Origin: JALZAA01 sp035316025
GTDB taxonomy: Bacteria; Actinomycetota; Acidimicrobiia; IMCC26256; JACDBD01
Direction of reading: 5' to 3'
Assembly (NCBI GenBank): GCA_035316025.1
Contig: DATFXL010000097.1
Coordinates: 1-36,273, forward strand
Length of the DNA stretch: 36,273 nt
Shown here one piece after another: positions 6,543 through 14,401 of this stretch. The position numbers were made by a program, and so were the translations under genes. Each line of letters starts with the position of its first letter. Position 1 is the stretch's first letter. The notes under the pieces were generated by a model that did not search any database, was not told the origin of the DNA, and was given only the letters and a program-made list of their open reading frames with translations.

Positions 6543-7604
6543 TCAGCCGCTCTCGAAGTCGTGGTCGTGGGAGGCGCCGTCGCGGTGGTGGGCGAGCAGC
6601 GAATGCGGGTCGCGTCCAGATCTCGCAGCCGGACTCACGTGCACGATGACGTCGCCCACCCTCGGCACAAGATGCAACAGGCGATGCTCGAGGTCGTGGG
6701 CCACGCCGTGGGACTGCCCGAGCGTCCAGTCAGGCGCGACGCTGATCTCGACCTCAATGTGCAGACGGTGGCCAATCCAACGCGAACGGACACCATCGAG
6801 GGCTTCGACACCGGGCGTCGACGTGATCACATGCGAGATTTGGTGCGAAACCTCGGGGTCGACCGCGTCGAGGAGGCGGACAAGCACCATCCGCGCCGCG
6901 TCACGACACACGATGAGGATTGCAGCAGTGATCACAAGCCCCGCAATCGCGTCGGCGGCGGCCCAGCCCGCCGCCACACCAGCAGCGCCAGCGACGACGG
7001 CGAGCGAAGTCAGCCCGTCCGTGCGGGCATGCAAACCGTCAGCGACCAGAGCCGCTGACCCGATCCTGCGCCCGGTCCGAATCCGGATTCGGGCCGCGAA
7101 CTCGTTCCCCACGAACCCGACGGCGCCCGCCAACGCGACCACGCCCAACAAGTCGACGGGTCGTGGATGCATCAGGCGCTCGATCGCCTCGTACCCCGCC
7201 AGCGCCGCCGAACCCGCGACCACCAAGACAACGACGATTCCTGCCACGTCCTCGGCCCGCCCATACCCGTACGTAAAGCGGCTGTTCGGAGCGCGCCGCC
7301 CGAGCCGGAACGCGAACCACAACGGGACGGCCGTCAACGCGTCAGCGAAGTTGTGCAGCGTGTCACCCAGAAGCCCGACCGATCCCGAGAGCACGACCGC
7401 AACGCCCTGGGCGACGGCAGTCGCGGCGAGCACCGCGAGCGAGAGCCGCAATGCGCGGATCCCGTCGGTCGACGACTCCAGCGCCGGGTCGGTTCCTGCA
7501 ACGTGGCCATGTCCATGCCCAACTCGGGCGAGGAAGCGCCGCAACCAGCCTCGCGGCGCGAGGGCGTGGTCGTGTTCGCAGTGGGCGCGCGCCCCTGACG
7601 TCAC
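6543..7604 (-). CDS. Cation diffusion facilitator (CDF) metal exporter
   Basis: CDF proteins exchange cytoplasmic Zn2+, Cd2+ or related ions for protons. The 353-residue protein has a His-rich N-terminus (HCEHDH and GHGHGH), six hydrophobic segments, and the two halves of the transport site: H84-x3-D88 in GDTLHNFAD and H192-x3-D196 in ADGLHARTD. HxxxD in the second membrane helix is typical of zinc-type members. The cytoplasmic C-terminal dimer domain contains IGHRLHIEVEISV and SHGVAHDLEHRL, and the tail is again His-rich. The GTG start has no Shine-Dalgarno sequence but follows TACGCT by seven bases, so it may be made from its own leaderless transcript as well as by readthrough from the TMEM175 gene 30 bases upstream. 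Confidence 0.93.
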   Translation of the reverse strand: MTSGARAHCEHDHALAPRGWLRRFLARVGHGHGHVAGTDPALESSTDGIRALRLSLAVLAATAVAQGVAVVLSGSVGLLGDTLHNFADALTAVPLWFAFRLGRRAPNSRFTYGYGRAEDVAGIVVVLVVAGSAALAGYEAIERLMHPRPVDLLGVVALAGAVGFVGNEFAARIRIRTGRRIGSAALVADGLHARTDGLTSLAVVAGAAGVAAGWAAADAIAGLVITAAILIVCRDAARMVLVRLLDAVDPEVSHQISHVITSTPGVEALDGVRSRWIGHRLHIEVEISVAPDWTLGQSHGVAHDLEHRLLHLVPRVGDVIVHVSPAARSGRDPHSLLAHHRDGASHDHDFESG

Positions 7605-7611
7605 GCCGACG

Positions 7612-7617
7612 AGCGTA
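7612..7617 (-). promoter_or_regulatory. -10 hexamer TACGCT of a probable leaderless promoter (CDF gene)
   Basis: On the minus strand CCGGTACGCT is followed by seven bases and the GTG start at 7604. The same CCGGTACGCT-N7-start arrangement occurs before icd. It places the transcription start at or next to the start codon. Confidence 0.45.
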
Positions 7618-7634
7618 CCGGCGCGCCGTGAGGG

Positions 7635-8276
7635 TCAGGCCCAGACGTCGGTGACCTTGCCGTAGCGGCGGGCGAGGTAGACGCGGAGCGGCACCATCCA
7701 GAGCCACCACAGCTGCGCGAGCCCGACCGAGATGAACGAGATCGGGATCGAGGAGAGAAACACGGCAGGGATGCTCAGCGCGCGCAGCTGGGAGTGGATC
7801 ACCCACTCACGCGGCGTAGACGGGGCGGTCAGTCGGTTGCCCTGGGCCGCGTAGTGGAACATCACCGCAGAGGCGACGCTCGGAGCCGAGATGGCGACGC
7901 AGTACACGATCAGCGCCGGCTGTTCCTGCGGATAGTTGCCGTAGACCTCGGTCGGGAACGGGACGAGCGCGATCAGCCCGAGGACGGCGAGGTTCAGCGC
8001 GATGAACCGCCCGTCGATCCGCTGGATCAGCTTGAACATCCGGTGATGCCCGAGCCAGATGCGGGCGATGACGAAGAAGCTCAGCGCGTAGGCGAGGACC
8101 TGCGGCAGCGCGTCGCCGAACTCGTGCCACAACTTCCGGTCGAGGTCGGGCGGCCCGAGGCTGAACGAGAAGCGGATGTTGAGCACGAGCAGCGTGGCGG
8201 CGATCGCGAACACGGCATCGCTGAAGTTGACGAGCCGGTCCAGCTCGAGCGTGCGTTCGCGTGACTCGGAGCTCAT
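7635..8276 (-). CDS. TMEM175-family (DUF1211) potassium-channel-like membrane protein
   Basis: Bacterial TMEM175 homologues are tetrameric K+-permeable channels with six membrane helices per subunit, the first helix lining the pore. The 213-residue protein carries the diagnostic RLVNFSDAVFAIAATLLVL at residues 14-32 (family signature FSDxxFAIxxTLL). This is followed by FVIARIWLGHHRMF, with the conserved His pair, and further hydrophobic segments around LNLAVLGLIALVPFPTEV, IVYCVAISAPSVASAVMFHY and PAVFLSSIPISFISVGLAQL. Its ATG overlaps the ogt stop by ATGA, so translation is coupled to ogt. The gene order mdh-ogt-TMEM175 suggests co-transcription rather than a shared pathway. Confidence 0.9.
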   Translation of the reverse strand: MSSESRERTLELDRLVNFSDAVFAIAATLLVLNIRFSFSLGPPDLDRKLWHEFGDALPQVLAYALSFFVIARIWLGHHRMFKLIQRIDGRFIALNLAVLGLIALVPFPTEVYGNYPQEQPALIVYCVAISAPSVASAVMFHYAAQGNRLTAPSTPREWVIHSQLRALSIPAVFLSSIPISFISVGLAQLWWLWMVPLRVYLARRYGKVTDVWA

Positions 8277-8758
8277 CCCGTCAGCTCGACACCCTCGAGC
8301 GTGAGGAGGAAGCGCTTGGTCTTGATCCCCGACGGGCCGTATCCCCCGATGCGATCGCCGCTGGCGACGACCCGGTGGCAGGGCACGACGATCGGCACCG
8401 GGTTGCGGCTCATCGCGTTGCCGACGGCCCGGGCCGCGCCGGGGCGTCCGACCATCTCCGCCAGCTCGCCGTACGAGACGGTCTCACCGAAGCTCACGTC
8501 ACGGCGCAGCGTCTCGTACACGGTCTTCGGGAACGAGGCATCGAGCGCCGACAGATCGACCGGCATCGTAAAGCTGTGCCTTCGACCGCGGAAGTACTCG
8601 TCGATCTCGATCGCGACCTCGTCGTCGCACTGCTCGACGGCGTCGCCGTCGACGTCGAGGTCGATCGATCCGAGCCCGATTTGCTGCACGCCGCGGTTGC
8701 CCGCGAGCACCGTGAGCACCCCGATCGGAGATTCCTGACGCCACCAGCTTGCGCTCAC
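8273..8758 (-). CDS. ogt: Methylated-DNA--protein-cysteine methyltransferase
   Basis: This enzyme removes O6-alkyl groups from guanine by irreversible transfer to its own cysteine. The 161-residue protein contains the active-site motif VVPCHRVV with Cys127, the upstream helix-turn-helix part GETVSYGELAEMVGRPGAARAVGNAMSRNP (residues 91-120, with the Arg finger and Asn hinge), and the C-terminal GGYGPSGIKTKRFLLTLEG. The N-terminal domain, beginning SPIGVLTV, is the usual ribonuclease-H-like fold. The start is a GTG at 8758 overlapping the mdh stop by GTGA, and the gene ends with an ATGA overlap to the TMEM175 gene. The frame is open upstream of 8758 but that region overlaps mdh. It is short but complete for the Ogt class without an Ada domain. 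Confidence 0.95.
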   Translation of the reverse strand: MSASWWRQESPIGVLTVLAGNRGVQQIGLGSIDLDVDGDAVEQCDDEVAIEIDEYFRGRRHSFTMPVDLSALDASFPKTVYETLRRDVSFGETVSYGELAEMVGRPGAARAVGNAMSRNPVPIVVPCHRVVASGDRIGGYGPSGIKTKRFLLTLEGVELTG

Positions 8759-9744
8759 CCGGGGAGCAGCTCCTGCACCTCGGCCCGTTCCTCGAGCAGC
8801 TCGTCGGTCGTGATCCTGATCTTCTCCTGCGCCCACGAGTCGTGCTCGATGCCCTCGACGATCGACGCCACTGCGCCGTCGCTCCGCACTGGGTAGCCGA
8901 ACTGCAGGCCTTCGGGCACGCCGTACTCGCCCTCGCTCGCCATCGCCAGCGAGTGCCAGTCGCCCTCCGGTGTGGCCGTGACGACGCTGCGCACGGAGTC
9001 GAGGGCGGCGTGCGCGGCGGAGGCGGCCGAGGACGCGCCTCGCTTCTCGATCACGGCTGCGCCGCGCTTCTGGACGGTCTCGAGAAACGCCCCGCGCAGC
9101 CAATCGTCGTCCCGGATCACCTCTGGCGCGGCCTTGCCCCCGATGCGGGCGTGCACGAAGTCGGGGAACTGCGTCGTCGAGTGGTTCCCCCAGATGGCCA
9201 TGTTGGTGACGTCGCGCGATGGGACGCCCGCCTTGTGCGCCAGCTGGCTCTTGGCCCGGTTCTCGTCGAGGCGCGTCATCGCGAACCACCGGTCGGCCGG
9301 CACGTCGGGCGCATTCGCGCGCGCGATCAGGCAGTTTGTATTGGCCGGGTTACCGACGACGAGCACGCGCACGTCGGAGGCGGCGTGGTCGTTGACGGCG
9401 CGGCCCTGCGGCTTGAAGATGCCTCCGTTCACCGTGAGCAGGTCGCTGCGCTCCATGCCCTTCTTGCGCGGAACGGACCCGACGAGCAGGCACCACGACG
9501 CGCCGTCGAACGCCGTCTTGACGTCGGCGGTCGCCTCGACACCTTCGAGCAGGCGGTGGGCGCCGTCCTCGAGCTCCATCACGACGCCCCCGAGGGCGGG
9601 CAACGCGGGCTCGATCTCGAGCAGCCGCAGCACCACGGGCTGGTCGGGCCCGAGGAGGTCGCCGTTGGCGACGCGATGGACGAGCGCGTACCCGATCTGC
9701 CCGGCGGCGCCCGTGACGGTCACATGGACAGGAGCCTTCGCCAT
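8755..9744 (-). CDS. mdh: Malate dehydrogenase
   Basis: It oxidises malate to oxaloacetate with NAD+ in the TCA cycle. The 329-residue protein is of the cytosolic-type MDH group: nucleotide-binding loop VTVTGAAGQIGYAL near residues 8-21, substrate-binding arginines in VPRKKGMERSDLL (Arg93 and Arg99), VVGNPANTN, TRLDENRAKSQLA with Asp160 and Arg163, and the catalytic histidine in IWGNHST (His188). The ATG at 9744 lacks a Shine-Dalgarno sequence; instead TAGGTT lies eight bases upstream, so it may be leaderless. The gene follows the J-domain gene by 14 bases and overlaps ogt by GTGA. With icd about 0.8 kb upstream, two TCA-cycle enzymes share this locus. Confidence 0.96.
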   Translation of the reverse strand: MAKAPVHVTVTGAAGQIGYALVHRVANGDLLGPDQPVVLRLLEIEPALPALGGVVMELEDGAHRLLEGVEATADVKTAFDGASWCLLVGSVPRKKGMERSDLLTVNGGIFKPQGRAVNDHAASDVRVLVVGNPANTNCLIARANAPDVPADRWFAMTRLDENRAKSQLAHKAGVPSRDVTNMAIWGNHSTTQFPDFVHARIGGKAAPEVIRDDDWLRGAFLETVQKRGAAVIEKRGASSAASAAHAALDSVRSVVTATPEGDWHSLAMASEGEYGVPEGLQFGYPVRSDGAVASIVEGIEHDSWAQEKIRITTDELLEERAEVQELLPG

Positions 9745-9752
9745 GGAGTCGG

Positions 9753-9758
9753 AACCTA
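9753..9758 (-). promoter_or_regulatory. -10-like hexamer TAGGTT eight bases before the mdh start
   Basis: TAGGTT fits TANNNT and lies in the 14-base gap between the J-domain gene stop and the mdh ATG. No Shine-Dalgarno sequence is visible for mdh, which favours leaderless initiation. Confidence 0.35.
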
Positions 9759-10535
9759 CTAAGAGTGGTCGAGCACCGCGAACAGGAGCTCCCGCGCCTC
9801 GGATAGCTCGGCGATGCGCTCGGCGGCGCCGGCGTCGGCGGCGCCGTGGTCGGGATGCGCGAGCCGCAACAGACGGCGGAAGCGGCGCTGGACCTCCTCC
9901 CGGTCGACGCGGGCGCCTGCCCGCACGCCGAGAACCTCCATCGCCCACCGCCGCTCGGCCGGTACGCCCCGCCAGGCGACAAGATCGTCGTCGCCGCCGT
10001 TCCCACCGCCGTTCGGCGGGGCGGCGGCGCCGGGCGCGTACGGCCGGAGGCCGGGGACACCCTCGAGCAGCCGGCGTACCTCGAGGGCCTCGGGCGGCAC
10101 CCCGGGGCGCGCCACCGCGTTGGCGATGGCACGGAACGCGGGCCGGCGCGCCGACGCCGGCAGCTGCCCCGCCGCCATCACCGCGCCGAGCACCTGCGGA
10201 GTCGGCCAGCCGTGCGTGTCGAGCTCGAGCGCCAGCGGCCCGCCGTCGGCGACGATGCGGTGGCGGGACCGGTCGAGGCCGTGCGTGTCGGTTTGCAGCC
10301 GGTGCCGCAGCGCGATGCGCGGCACCGTGAGTCCGTTCTCGGCGTCGGCGAGCAGGCGTGGCAGCAGCTCACGTTGCTCCTCGTCGAGCCCGCCCAGGTT
10401 CTCGGAGACGACCGCGCCGAGCAGCACCGCGCCGTAGGCGGGACCGCTGGTGGGGAGGTAGTGGTCGCCGAGCGCGACCCGCCGGGTCGGCTGGTGCCGC
10501 CGCGTGTGGCGGATGTTGAGCTCGGCGAGGATCAC
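9759..10535 (-). CDS. J-domain protein with a novel-looking N-terminal region
   Basis: The C-terminal 70 or so residues contain a J domain: RRFRRLLRLAHPDHGAADAGAAERIAELSEARELL, with the HPD tripeptide that stimulates DnaK ATPase. The preceding 190 residues match no family I know. They include LALELDTHGWPTPQVLGAVMAAG, a charged stretch around HRLQTDTHGLDRSRHRIV, and a Pro/Gly-rich linker (about residues 165-185) before the J domain. There is no zinc-finger or DnaJ C-terminal peptide-binding domain, so this would be a class C (type III) co-chaperone whose N-terminal part selects a client. It starts with GTG 15 bases after the icd stop and ends 14 bases before mdh, so it is embedded between two TCA-cycle genes. 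Confidence 0.8.
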   Translation of the reverse strand: MILAELNIRHTRRHQPTRRVALGDHYLPTSGPAYGAVLLGAVVSENLGGLDEEQRELLPRLLADAENGLTVPRIALRHRLQTDTHGLDRSRHRIVADGGPLALELDTHGWPTPQVLGAVMAAGQLPASARRPAFRAIANAVARPGVPPEALEVRRLLEGVPGLRPYAPGAAAPPNGGGNGGDDDLVAWRGVPAERRWAMEVLGVRAGARVDREEVQRRFRRLLRLAHPDHGAADAGAAERIAELSEARELLFAVLDHS

Positions 10536-10550
10536 ACCGGGGCTTCGTGT

Positions 10551-11747
10551 TTAGAGGCGGTCGCAGATCGCGGCCGCGAACTCGGAGGTCTTGACCTCCG
10601 TCGCGCCCTCCATGAGCCGGGCGAAGTCGTACGTGACGATCTTCTCGGCGATCGTTGCTTCGAGCGCCTGCACGATGTCGTCGGCCGCGTTCTGCCACCC
10701 GAGGTGCTCGAACATCATCACACCCGACAGGATCAGCGACCCGGGGTTCACCTTGTCCTGCCCCGCGTACTTGGGCGCCGTGCCGTGCGTCGCCTCGAAC
10801 ACCCCGTGCCCGGTGACGTAGTTGATGTTGCCGCCGGGCGCGATCCCGATGCCACCGACCTGCGCCGCCAGTGCGTCGGAGAGGTAGTCACCGTTCAGGT
10901 TCGTCGTGGCGATGACGTCGAAGTCGTCGGGTCGGGTGAGCACCTGCTGCAACGTGATGTCGGCGATGTTGTCCTTGACGAGGATCTTGTCGCCGGGGTT
11001 GCCGCCACAGTCGTCCCAACCGACGGCGACGTCCGAGAACTCCTCCCGCACGAGCTCGTAGCCCCAGTTTCGGAACGCGCCCTCGGTGAACTTCTGGATG
11101 TTGCCCTTGTGCACGAGCGTTACCGAGCTGCGCTTGCGCTTCACGGCGTAGTCGATCGCGGCGCGGATGAGTCGCTTCGAGCCCGTTTCCGAGACGGGCT
11201 TGATGCCGATGCCGGAGTCGGGACGGATCTCCCAGCCGTACTCGTCGTGGAGGAACTCGATCAGGCGCTTGACCTCGGGCGTTCCCTCCTGGAGCTCCTT
11301 GCCCGCGTACACGTCCTCGGTGTTCTCCCGGAAGATCACCATGTCGACCTTCTCCGGGTGCTTCACCGGTGAGGGCACACCCGGGAACCACCGCACCGGC
11401 CGCAGGCAGACGTACAGGTCCATGATCTGGCGCAGCGCGACGTTCAGGCTGCGGATGCCGCCGCCCACGGGTGTCGTGAGCGGCCCCTTGATGCCGATGA
11501 GGTGCTCCCGGAACGCCTCGACGGTCTCTTCGGGCAGCCAGGTGCCCGTCGTGTCGAAGGCCTCCTGGCCCGCGAGCACCTCCTTCCAGTGGATCGTCTT
11601 GCCGTGCTTGGCGGCCGCGGCGTCGAACACCATCTGCGACGCGGGCCAGATGTCGACGCCGGTGCCGTCACCCTCGATGAAGGGGATGATGGGCTCGTCG
11701 GGGACGCGGAGAGCTCCGTCGACGAGCGAGATCTTCTCGGGAGTCAT
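10551..11747 (-). CDS. icd: Isocitrate dehydrogenase, NADP-dependent, homodimeric type
   Basis: It converts isocitrate to 2-oxoglutarate and CO2. The 398-residue protein is of the E. coli Icd type: IPFIEGDGTG near residues 21-30, the substrate loop SLNVALRQ with Ser100, Asn102 and Arg106 (the serine phosphorylated in E. coli), FRENTEDVYAG, HKGNIQKFTEGAF, and the Mg-binding DNIADI region. NADP preference is indicated by the Lys-Tyr pair in HGTAPKYAGQDKVNP and by the Tyr and Arg in TYDFARLMEG, equivalent to Tyr391 and Arg395 of E. coli. The ATG at 11747 has no Shine-Dalgarno sequence but lies seven bases after TACGCT, so a leaderless mRNA is likely. Longer upstream reading would overlap the zinc-ribbon gene. 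Confidence 0.96.
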   Translation of the reverse strand: MTPEKISLVDGALRVPDEPIIPFIEGDGTGVDIWPASQMVFDAAAAKHGKTIHWKEVLAGQEAFDTTGTWLPEETVEAFREHLIGIKGPLTTPVGGGIRSLNVALRQIMDLYVCLRPVRWFPGVPSPVKHPEKVDMVIFRENTEDVYAGKELQEGTPEVKRLIEFLHDEYGWEIRPDSGIGIKPVSETGSKRLIRAAIDYAVKRKRSSVTLVHKGNIQKFTEGAFRNWGYELVREEFSDVAVGWDDCGGNPGDKILVKDNIADITLQQVLTRPDDFDVIATTNLNGDYLSDALAAQVGGIGIAPGGNINYVTGHGVFEATHGTAPKYAGQDKVNPGSLILSGVMMFEHLGWQNAADDIVQALEATIAEKIVTYDFARLMEGATEVKTSEFAAAICDRL

Positions 11748-11754
11748 GCTGCGC

Positions 11755-11760
11755 AGCGTA
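11755..11760 (-). promoter_or_regulatory. -10 hexamer TACGCT of a probable leaderless promoter (icd)
   Basis: CCGGTACGCT precedes the icd ATG by seven bases. It is the same ten-base element and spacing seen before the CDF gene, and it would start transcription at the ATG. Confidence 0.5.
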
Positions 11761-11782
11761 CCGGGGTGCCCCTCGGTGCGAC

Positions 11783-12064
11783 TCAGCGAGCCAGGGCGAC
11801 GATCAGCAGCGTGACGAGGTAGACGGCCAGCACTGCTGCCACGGCCAACCACAGCGCTCGGCGGTCGAACGGAGCAGGCCGACCCGCGACTCCGGCGAGG
11901 CTGTAGCCACACTCACCGCAGCGAGCCGCGTCGGCCGCCACGGACGCGCCGCACAAGGGGCACGTCGTGGGGGCGGGCGCGGGAGTGTCGAACTGCGCGC
12001 TCAGGATGTGCCCCCCTCGCCTGCCGCGCCGCCGCTCAGCGAGACGATCGCCGCTCGGCGGCAT
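11783..12064 (-). CDS. Small zinc-ribbon membrane protein
   Basis: The C-terminal part of this frame encodes CPLCGASVAADAARCGECGYSL, a four-cysteine zinc ribbon (CxxC-x10-CxxC). It is followed by about 20 charged residues and one hydrophobic segment, ALWLAVAAVLAVYLVTLLIVAL, ending in AR. The protein would be a single-pass membrane protein with a cytoplasmic zinc ribbon; its function is unknown. The start is uncertain. ATG at 12064 overlaps the end of folD by 29 bases and gives 93 residues with a basic N-terminus. A CTG at 12004, preceded by GAGGGGGG, would give a 73-residue form. The frame continues upstream but then overlaps folD fully. It follows folD in the purN-purH-folD unit. Confidence 0.65.
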   Translation of the reverse strand: MPPSGDRLAERRRGRRGGHILSAQFDTPAPAPTTCPLCGASVAADAARCGECGYSLAGVAGRPAPFDRRALWLAVAAVLAVYLVTLLIVALAR

Positions 12065-12896
12065 CCACTGCGTTACGGAAGAGCATAGCGATGGTCGTCG
12101 GCCCGACGCCGCCGACGCGCGGAGTGATGCGACCGGCGACCTCGTTGCACCGCTCGTCGACGTCGGGCAGGAGCTTCCGGCCCTCGTAACGCACCCCGCC
12201 GCCCACGACCGTCGCGCCCGGGGTGATGTGCTCGGGTTGGAGGATGCCGGGCACACCGGCGGCGGCGACGACGATCTCGGCACGACGTGTGTACGCGGGC
12301 CAGTCGGCCACGCCGGTGTGCACGACCGTGACGGCGGCGTTGGCCGTCGGGCGCTTCTGCGAGAGCAGCAGCGCGAGGGGGCGACCGAGTGTGGTGCCCC
12401 GGCCGAGGATGCACACCTCGTGCCCGGCCACGGGCACGTCGTAGTAGGCGAGCAGCGCCTCGATGCCGGCGGGCGTGCACGGCACCGGCCCTGGCATCAT
12501 CAACGCCAACCGGCCGATGTTCACCGGATGCAGGCCGTCGACGTCCTTGTCGGGATCGATCTCGACCAGCGCGGCCTCGTAGTCGATCTGCGGCGGCGTC
12601 GGATGCTGGACGAGCATCGCGTCGACCGCAGGGTCCTCGTTGAACTCGCGGATCGCGGCCAGGACGTCGGCCTGGGTGGCTTCGTCGGGCAGGTGGAGGT
12701 GCGGCGAGTTGAAGTCGAGCTCGGCCGCCTTCTCCTGCTTGATGCGGATGTAGCCGACGCTCGCGCTCTCGTTGCCGACGAGGATCGTGCCGAGCCCAGG
12801 ACGGTGGCCGTTCTCGACGAGCTTGCCGATCCTGGGAGCCAGCTCGGCGAACGTTGCCTCGGCCACGGGCGCGCCGGGCATCATCATCGCCGCCAT
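12036..12896 (-). CDS. folD: Bifunctional 5,10-methylene-THF dehydrogenase / methenyl-THF cyclohydrolase
   Basis: FolD interconverts methylene-, methenyl- and 10-formyl-tetrahydrofolate, supplying formyl groups to PurN and PurH, its operon partners. The 286-residue protein has the catalytic Tyr49-x3-Lys53 in SVGYIRIKQE, LVQHPTPPQID (a QxPxP-like folate-site loop), KDVDGLHPVNIG at residues 117-128, and the nucleotide-binding region CILGRGTTLGRPLALLL with VGGGVRYEG and GGVGPTTIAML near the end. The N-terminus is unusual: the typical ILDGK start is replaced by MPGAPVAEATFAELAPRI. The ATG at 12896 shares its A with the purH stop (TGATG); later in-frame ATG codons nearby are alternatives. Confidence 0.92.
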   Translation of the reverse strand: MAAMMMPGAPVAEATFAELAPRIGKLVENGHRPGLGTILVGNESASVGYIRIKQEKAAELDFNSPHLHLPDEATQADVLAAIREFNEDPAVDAMLVQHPTPPQIDYEAALVEIDPDKDVDGLHPVNIGRLALMMPGPVPCTPAGIEALLAYYDVPVAGHEVCILGRGTTLGRPLALLLSQKRPTANAAVTVVHTGVADWPAYTRRAEIVVAAAGVPGILQPEHITPGATVVGGGVRYEGRKLLPDVDERCNEVAGRITPRVGGVGPTTIAMLFRNAVDAAERRSSR

Positions 12897-14401
12897 CAGT
12901 GCAGGAACTGCCTTTCCCCGGTGAGGACCATCGCGAGCCCGAGCTCGTCGGCGCGGGCGATGTTCTCCTCGTCCCGGACCGAGCCGCCCGGCTGCACGAC
13001 CACCGCGACGCCGGCGTCGGCGGCCGCCTCGACGCCGTCGGCGAACGGGTAAAAGCCGTCGGTGGCGGACGCGCCGCCCCGGGCACGGCCCTCGGCCTTC
13101 TTCGCCGCGATCTCCGCCGCGCCGACGCGGCTCTGCTGCCCGGCGCCGATGCCCACGGCCTGCAGGTCCTTCACGAGCACGACGCAGTTCGATTTCACGT
13201 GCCCGCACAACCTCCACGCCAGCTCGGCGTCGAGCCACTGCTCGGCGGTGGGCGCCACCTTGGTGACGACCCGCCACTCGTCACGTCCGGCAACGAAATG
13301 CGGCGCGTCCTGTACGAGGAAGCCGCCCGTGAGCGGACGGAAGTCGAGCTCGTCGCGGCTGGGAGCCGGCGCTTCGAGGAGTCGTGTGTTCTTGCGCTTC
13401 TTGATCAGCGCGTCGAGCGTCCCGGGAGCGTACGCGGGCGCGACGATCACGTCGGCCTGCGGGCCGGCGACCATGCGGGCGGCAGTGGCGTCGTCGACGG
13501 GACGGTTGAGCGCGACGATCCCGCCGAACGCCGACAGCTCGTCCGACTCGAGCGCCCGCTGGTACGCGGTGGCGGCGTCGGCGGCGACGGCGGCGCCACA
13601 CGGGTTGGCGTGCTTGATGATGGCGCACGCCGGCTGCTCCCCGAGGTCGTGGGCGAGCTGCCAGGCTGCTTCGGTGTCGTAGTAGTTGAGGTACGAGAGC
13701 GCGAGACCGCTGTGCTGGGTGACGGCGTCCCACCAGCTGGTCGTCCCGGCCCGGCGGTAGCGCGCCGCCTGCTGGTGCGGGTTCTCGCCGTACCGGAGCT
13801 GGTCGGTGGTGCGCTCGAGCGCGAGCACGATATGGCGCGGCAGCTTCTCGTCGCGCTGGAGCCACCGGACGATGGCGGCGTCGTACGCGGCCGTGTGCGC
13901 GAACGCCTCGAGGGCGAGGTGGCGGCGCGTCTCCTCGGACAGCACGCCGTCGCCGGCTTGAAGCTCGTCGAGGACGGCGTCGTAATGGTCGGGGCTCGTG
14001 ACGACGGCGACCCAGGCGTGGTTCTTGGCGGCGGCGCGCACCATCGCCGGTCCGCCGATGTCGATGGTCTCGATGTCGGGTCGGTCGAGGAACGGATACA
14101 AGTTGCTGACGACGAGCTCGATGGGGGCGATGCCTTGCGCGTCGAGATCGGCGCGGTGGCTCTCCTTGCCGAGGTCGGCGAGCAGCCCACCGTGAATCCG
14201 CGGGTGGAGCGTCTTGACCCGCCCGTCGAGCATCTCGGGCGCGCCGGTGACGTCCTCGACCGTCGTGACGGGAACGCCTGCGTCGGCCAGAGCCGACGCC
14301 GTCTTGCCCGATGACACGAGCTCGAAGCCGGCATCGACGAGCCCGCGCGCGAACTCGACGAGGCCCTTCTTGTCGTACACCGATAGCAGGGCGCGCCTCA
14401 T
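12896..14401 (-). CDS. purH: Bifunctional AICAR formyltransferase / IMP cyclohydrolase
   Basis: PurH catalyses the last two steps of IMP synthesis. The 501-residue protein has an N-terminal methylglyoxal-synthase-like cyclohydrolase domain, with ALLSVYDKKGLVEFA, GRVKTLHPRIHGG near residues 60-72, and DIGGPAMVRAAAKNH. The C-terminal formyltransferase domain has LRYGENPHQ (202-210), KHANPCGAA (263-271), SDELSAFGGIVALN and KSNCVVLV. The closing segment GGSVRDEENIARADELGLAMVLTGERQFLH is typical of PurH C-termini, here ending QFLH rather than the common R-x-F-x-H. The ATG at 14401 overlaps the purN stop by ATGA, and the stop overlaps folD by TGATG, so translation of the three genes is coupled. Confidence 0.97.
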   Translation of the reverse strand: MRRALLSVYDKKGLVEFARGLVDAGFELVSSGKTASALADAGVPVTTVEDVTGAPEMLDGRVKTLHPRIHGGLLADLGKESHRADLDAQGIAPIELVVSNLYPFLDRPDIETIDIGGPAMVRAAAKNHAWVAVVTSPDHYDAVLDELQAGDGVLSEETRRHLALEAFAHTAAYDAAIVRWLQRDEKLPRHIVLALERTTDQLRYGENPHQQAARYRRAGTTSWWDAVTQHSGLALSYLNYYDTEAAWQLAHDLGEQPACAIIKHANPCGAAVAADAATAYQRALESDELSAFGGIVALNRPVDDATAARMVAGPQADVIVAPAYAPGTLDALIKKRKNTRLLEAPAPSRDELDFRPLTGGFLVQDAPHFVAGRDEWRVVTKVAPTAEQWLDAELAWRLCGHVKSNCVVLVKDLQAVGIGAGQQSRVGAAEIAAKKAEGRARGGASATDGFYPFADGVEAAADAGVAVVVQPGGSVRDEENIARADELGLAMVLTGERQFLH

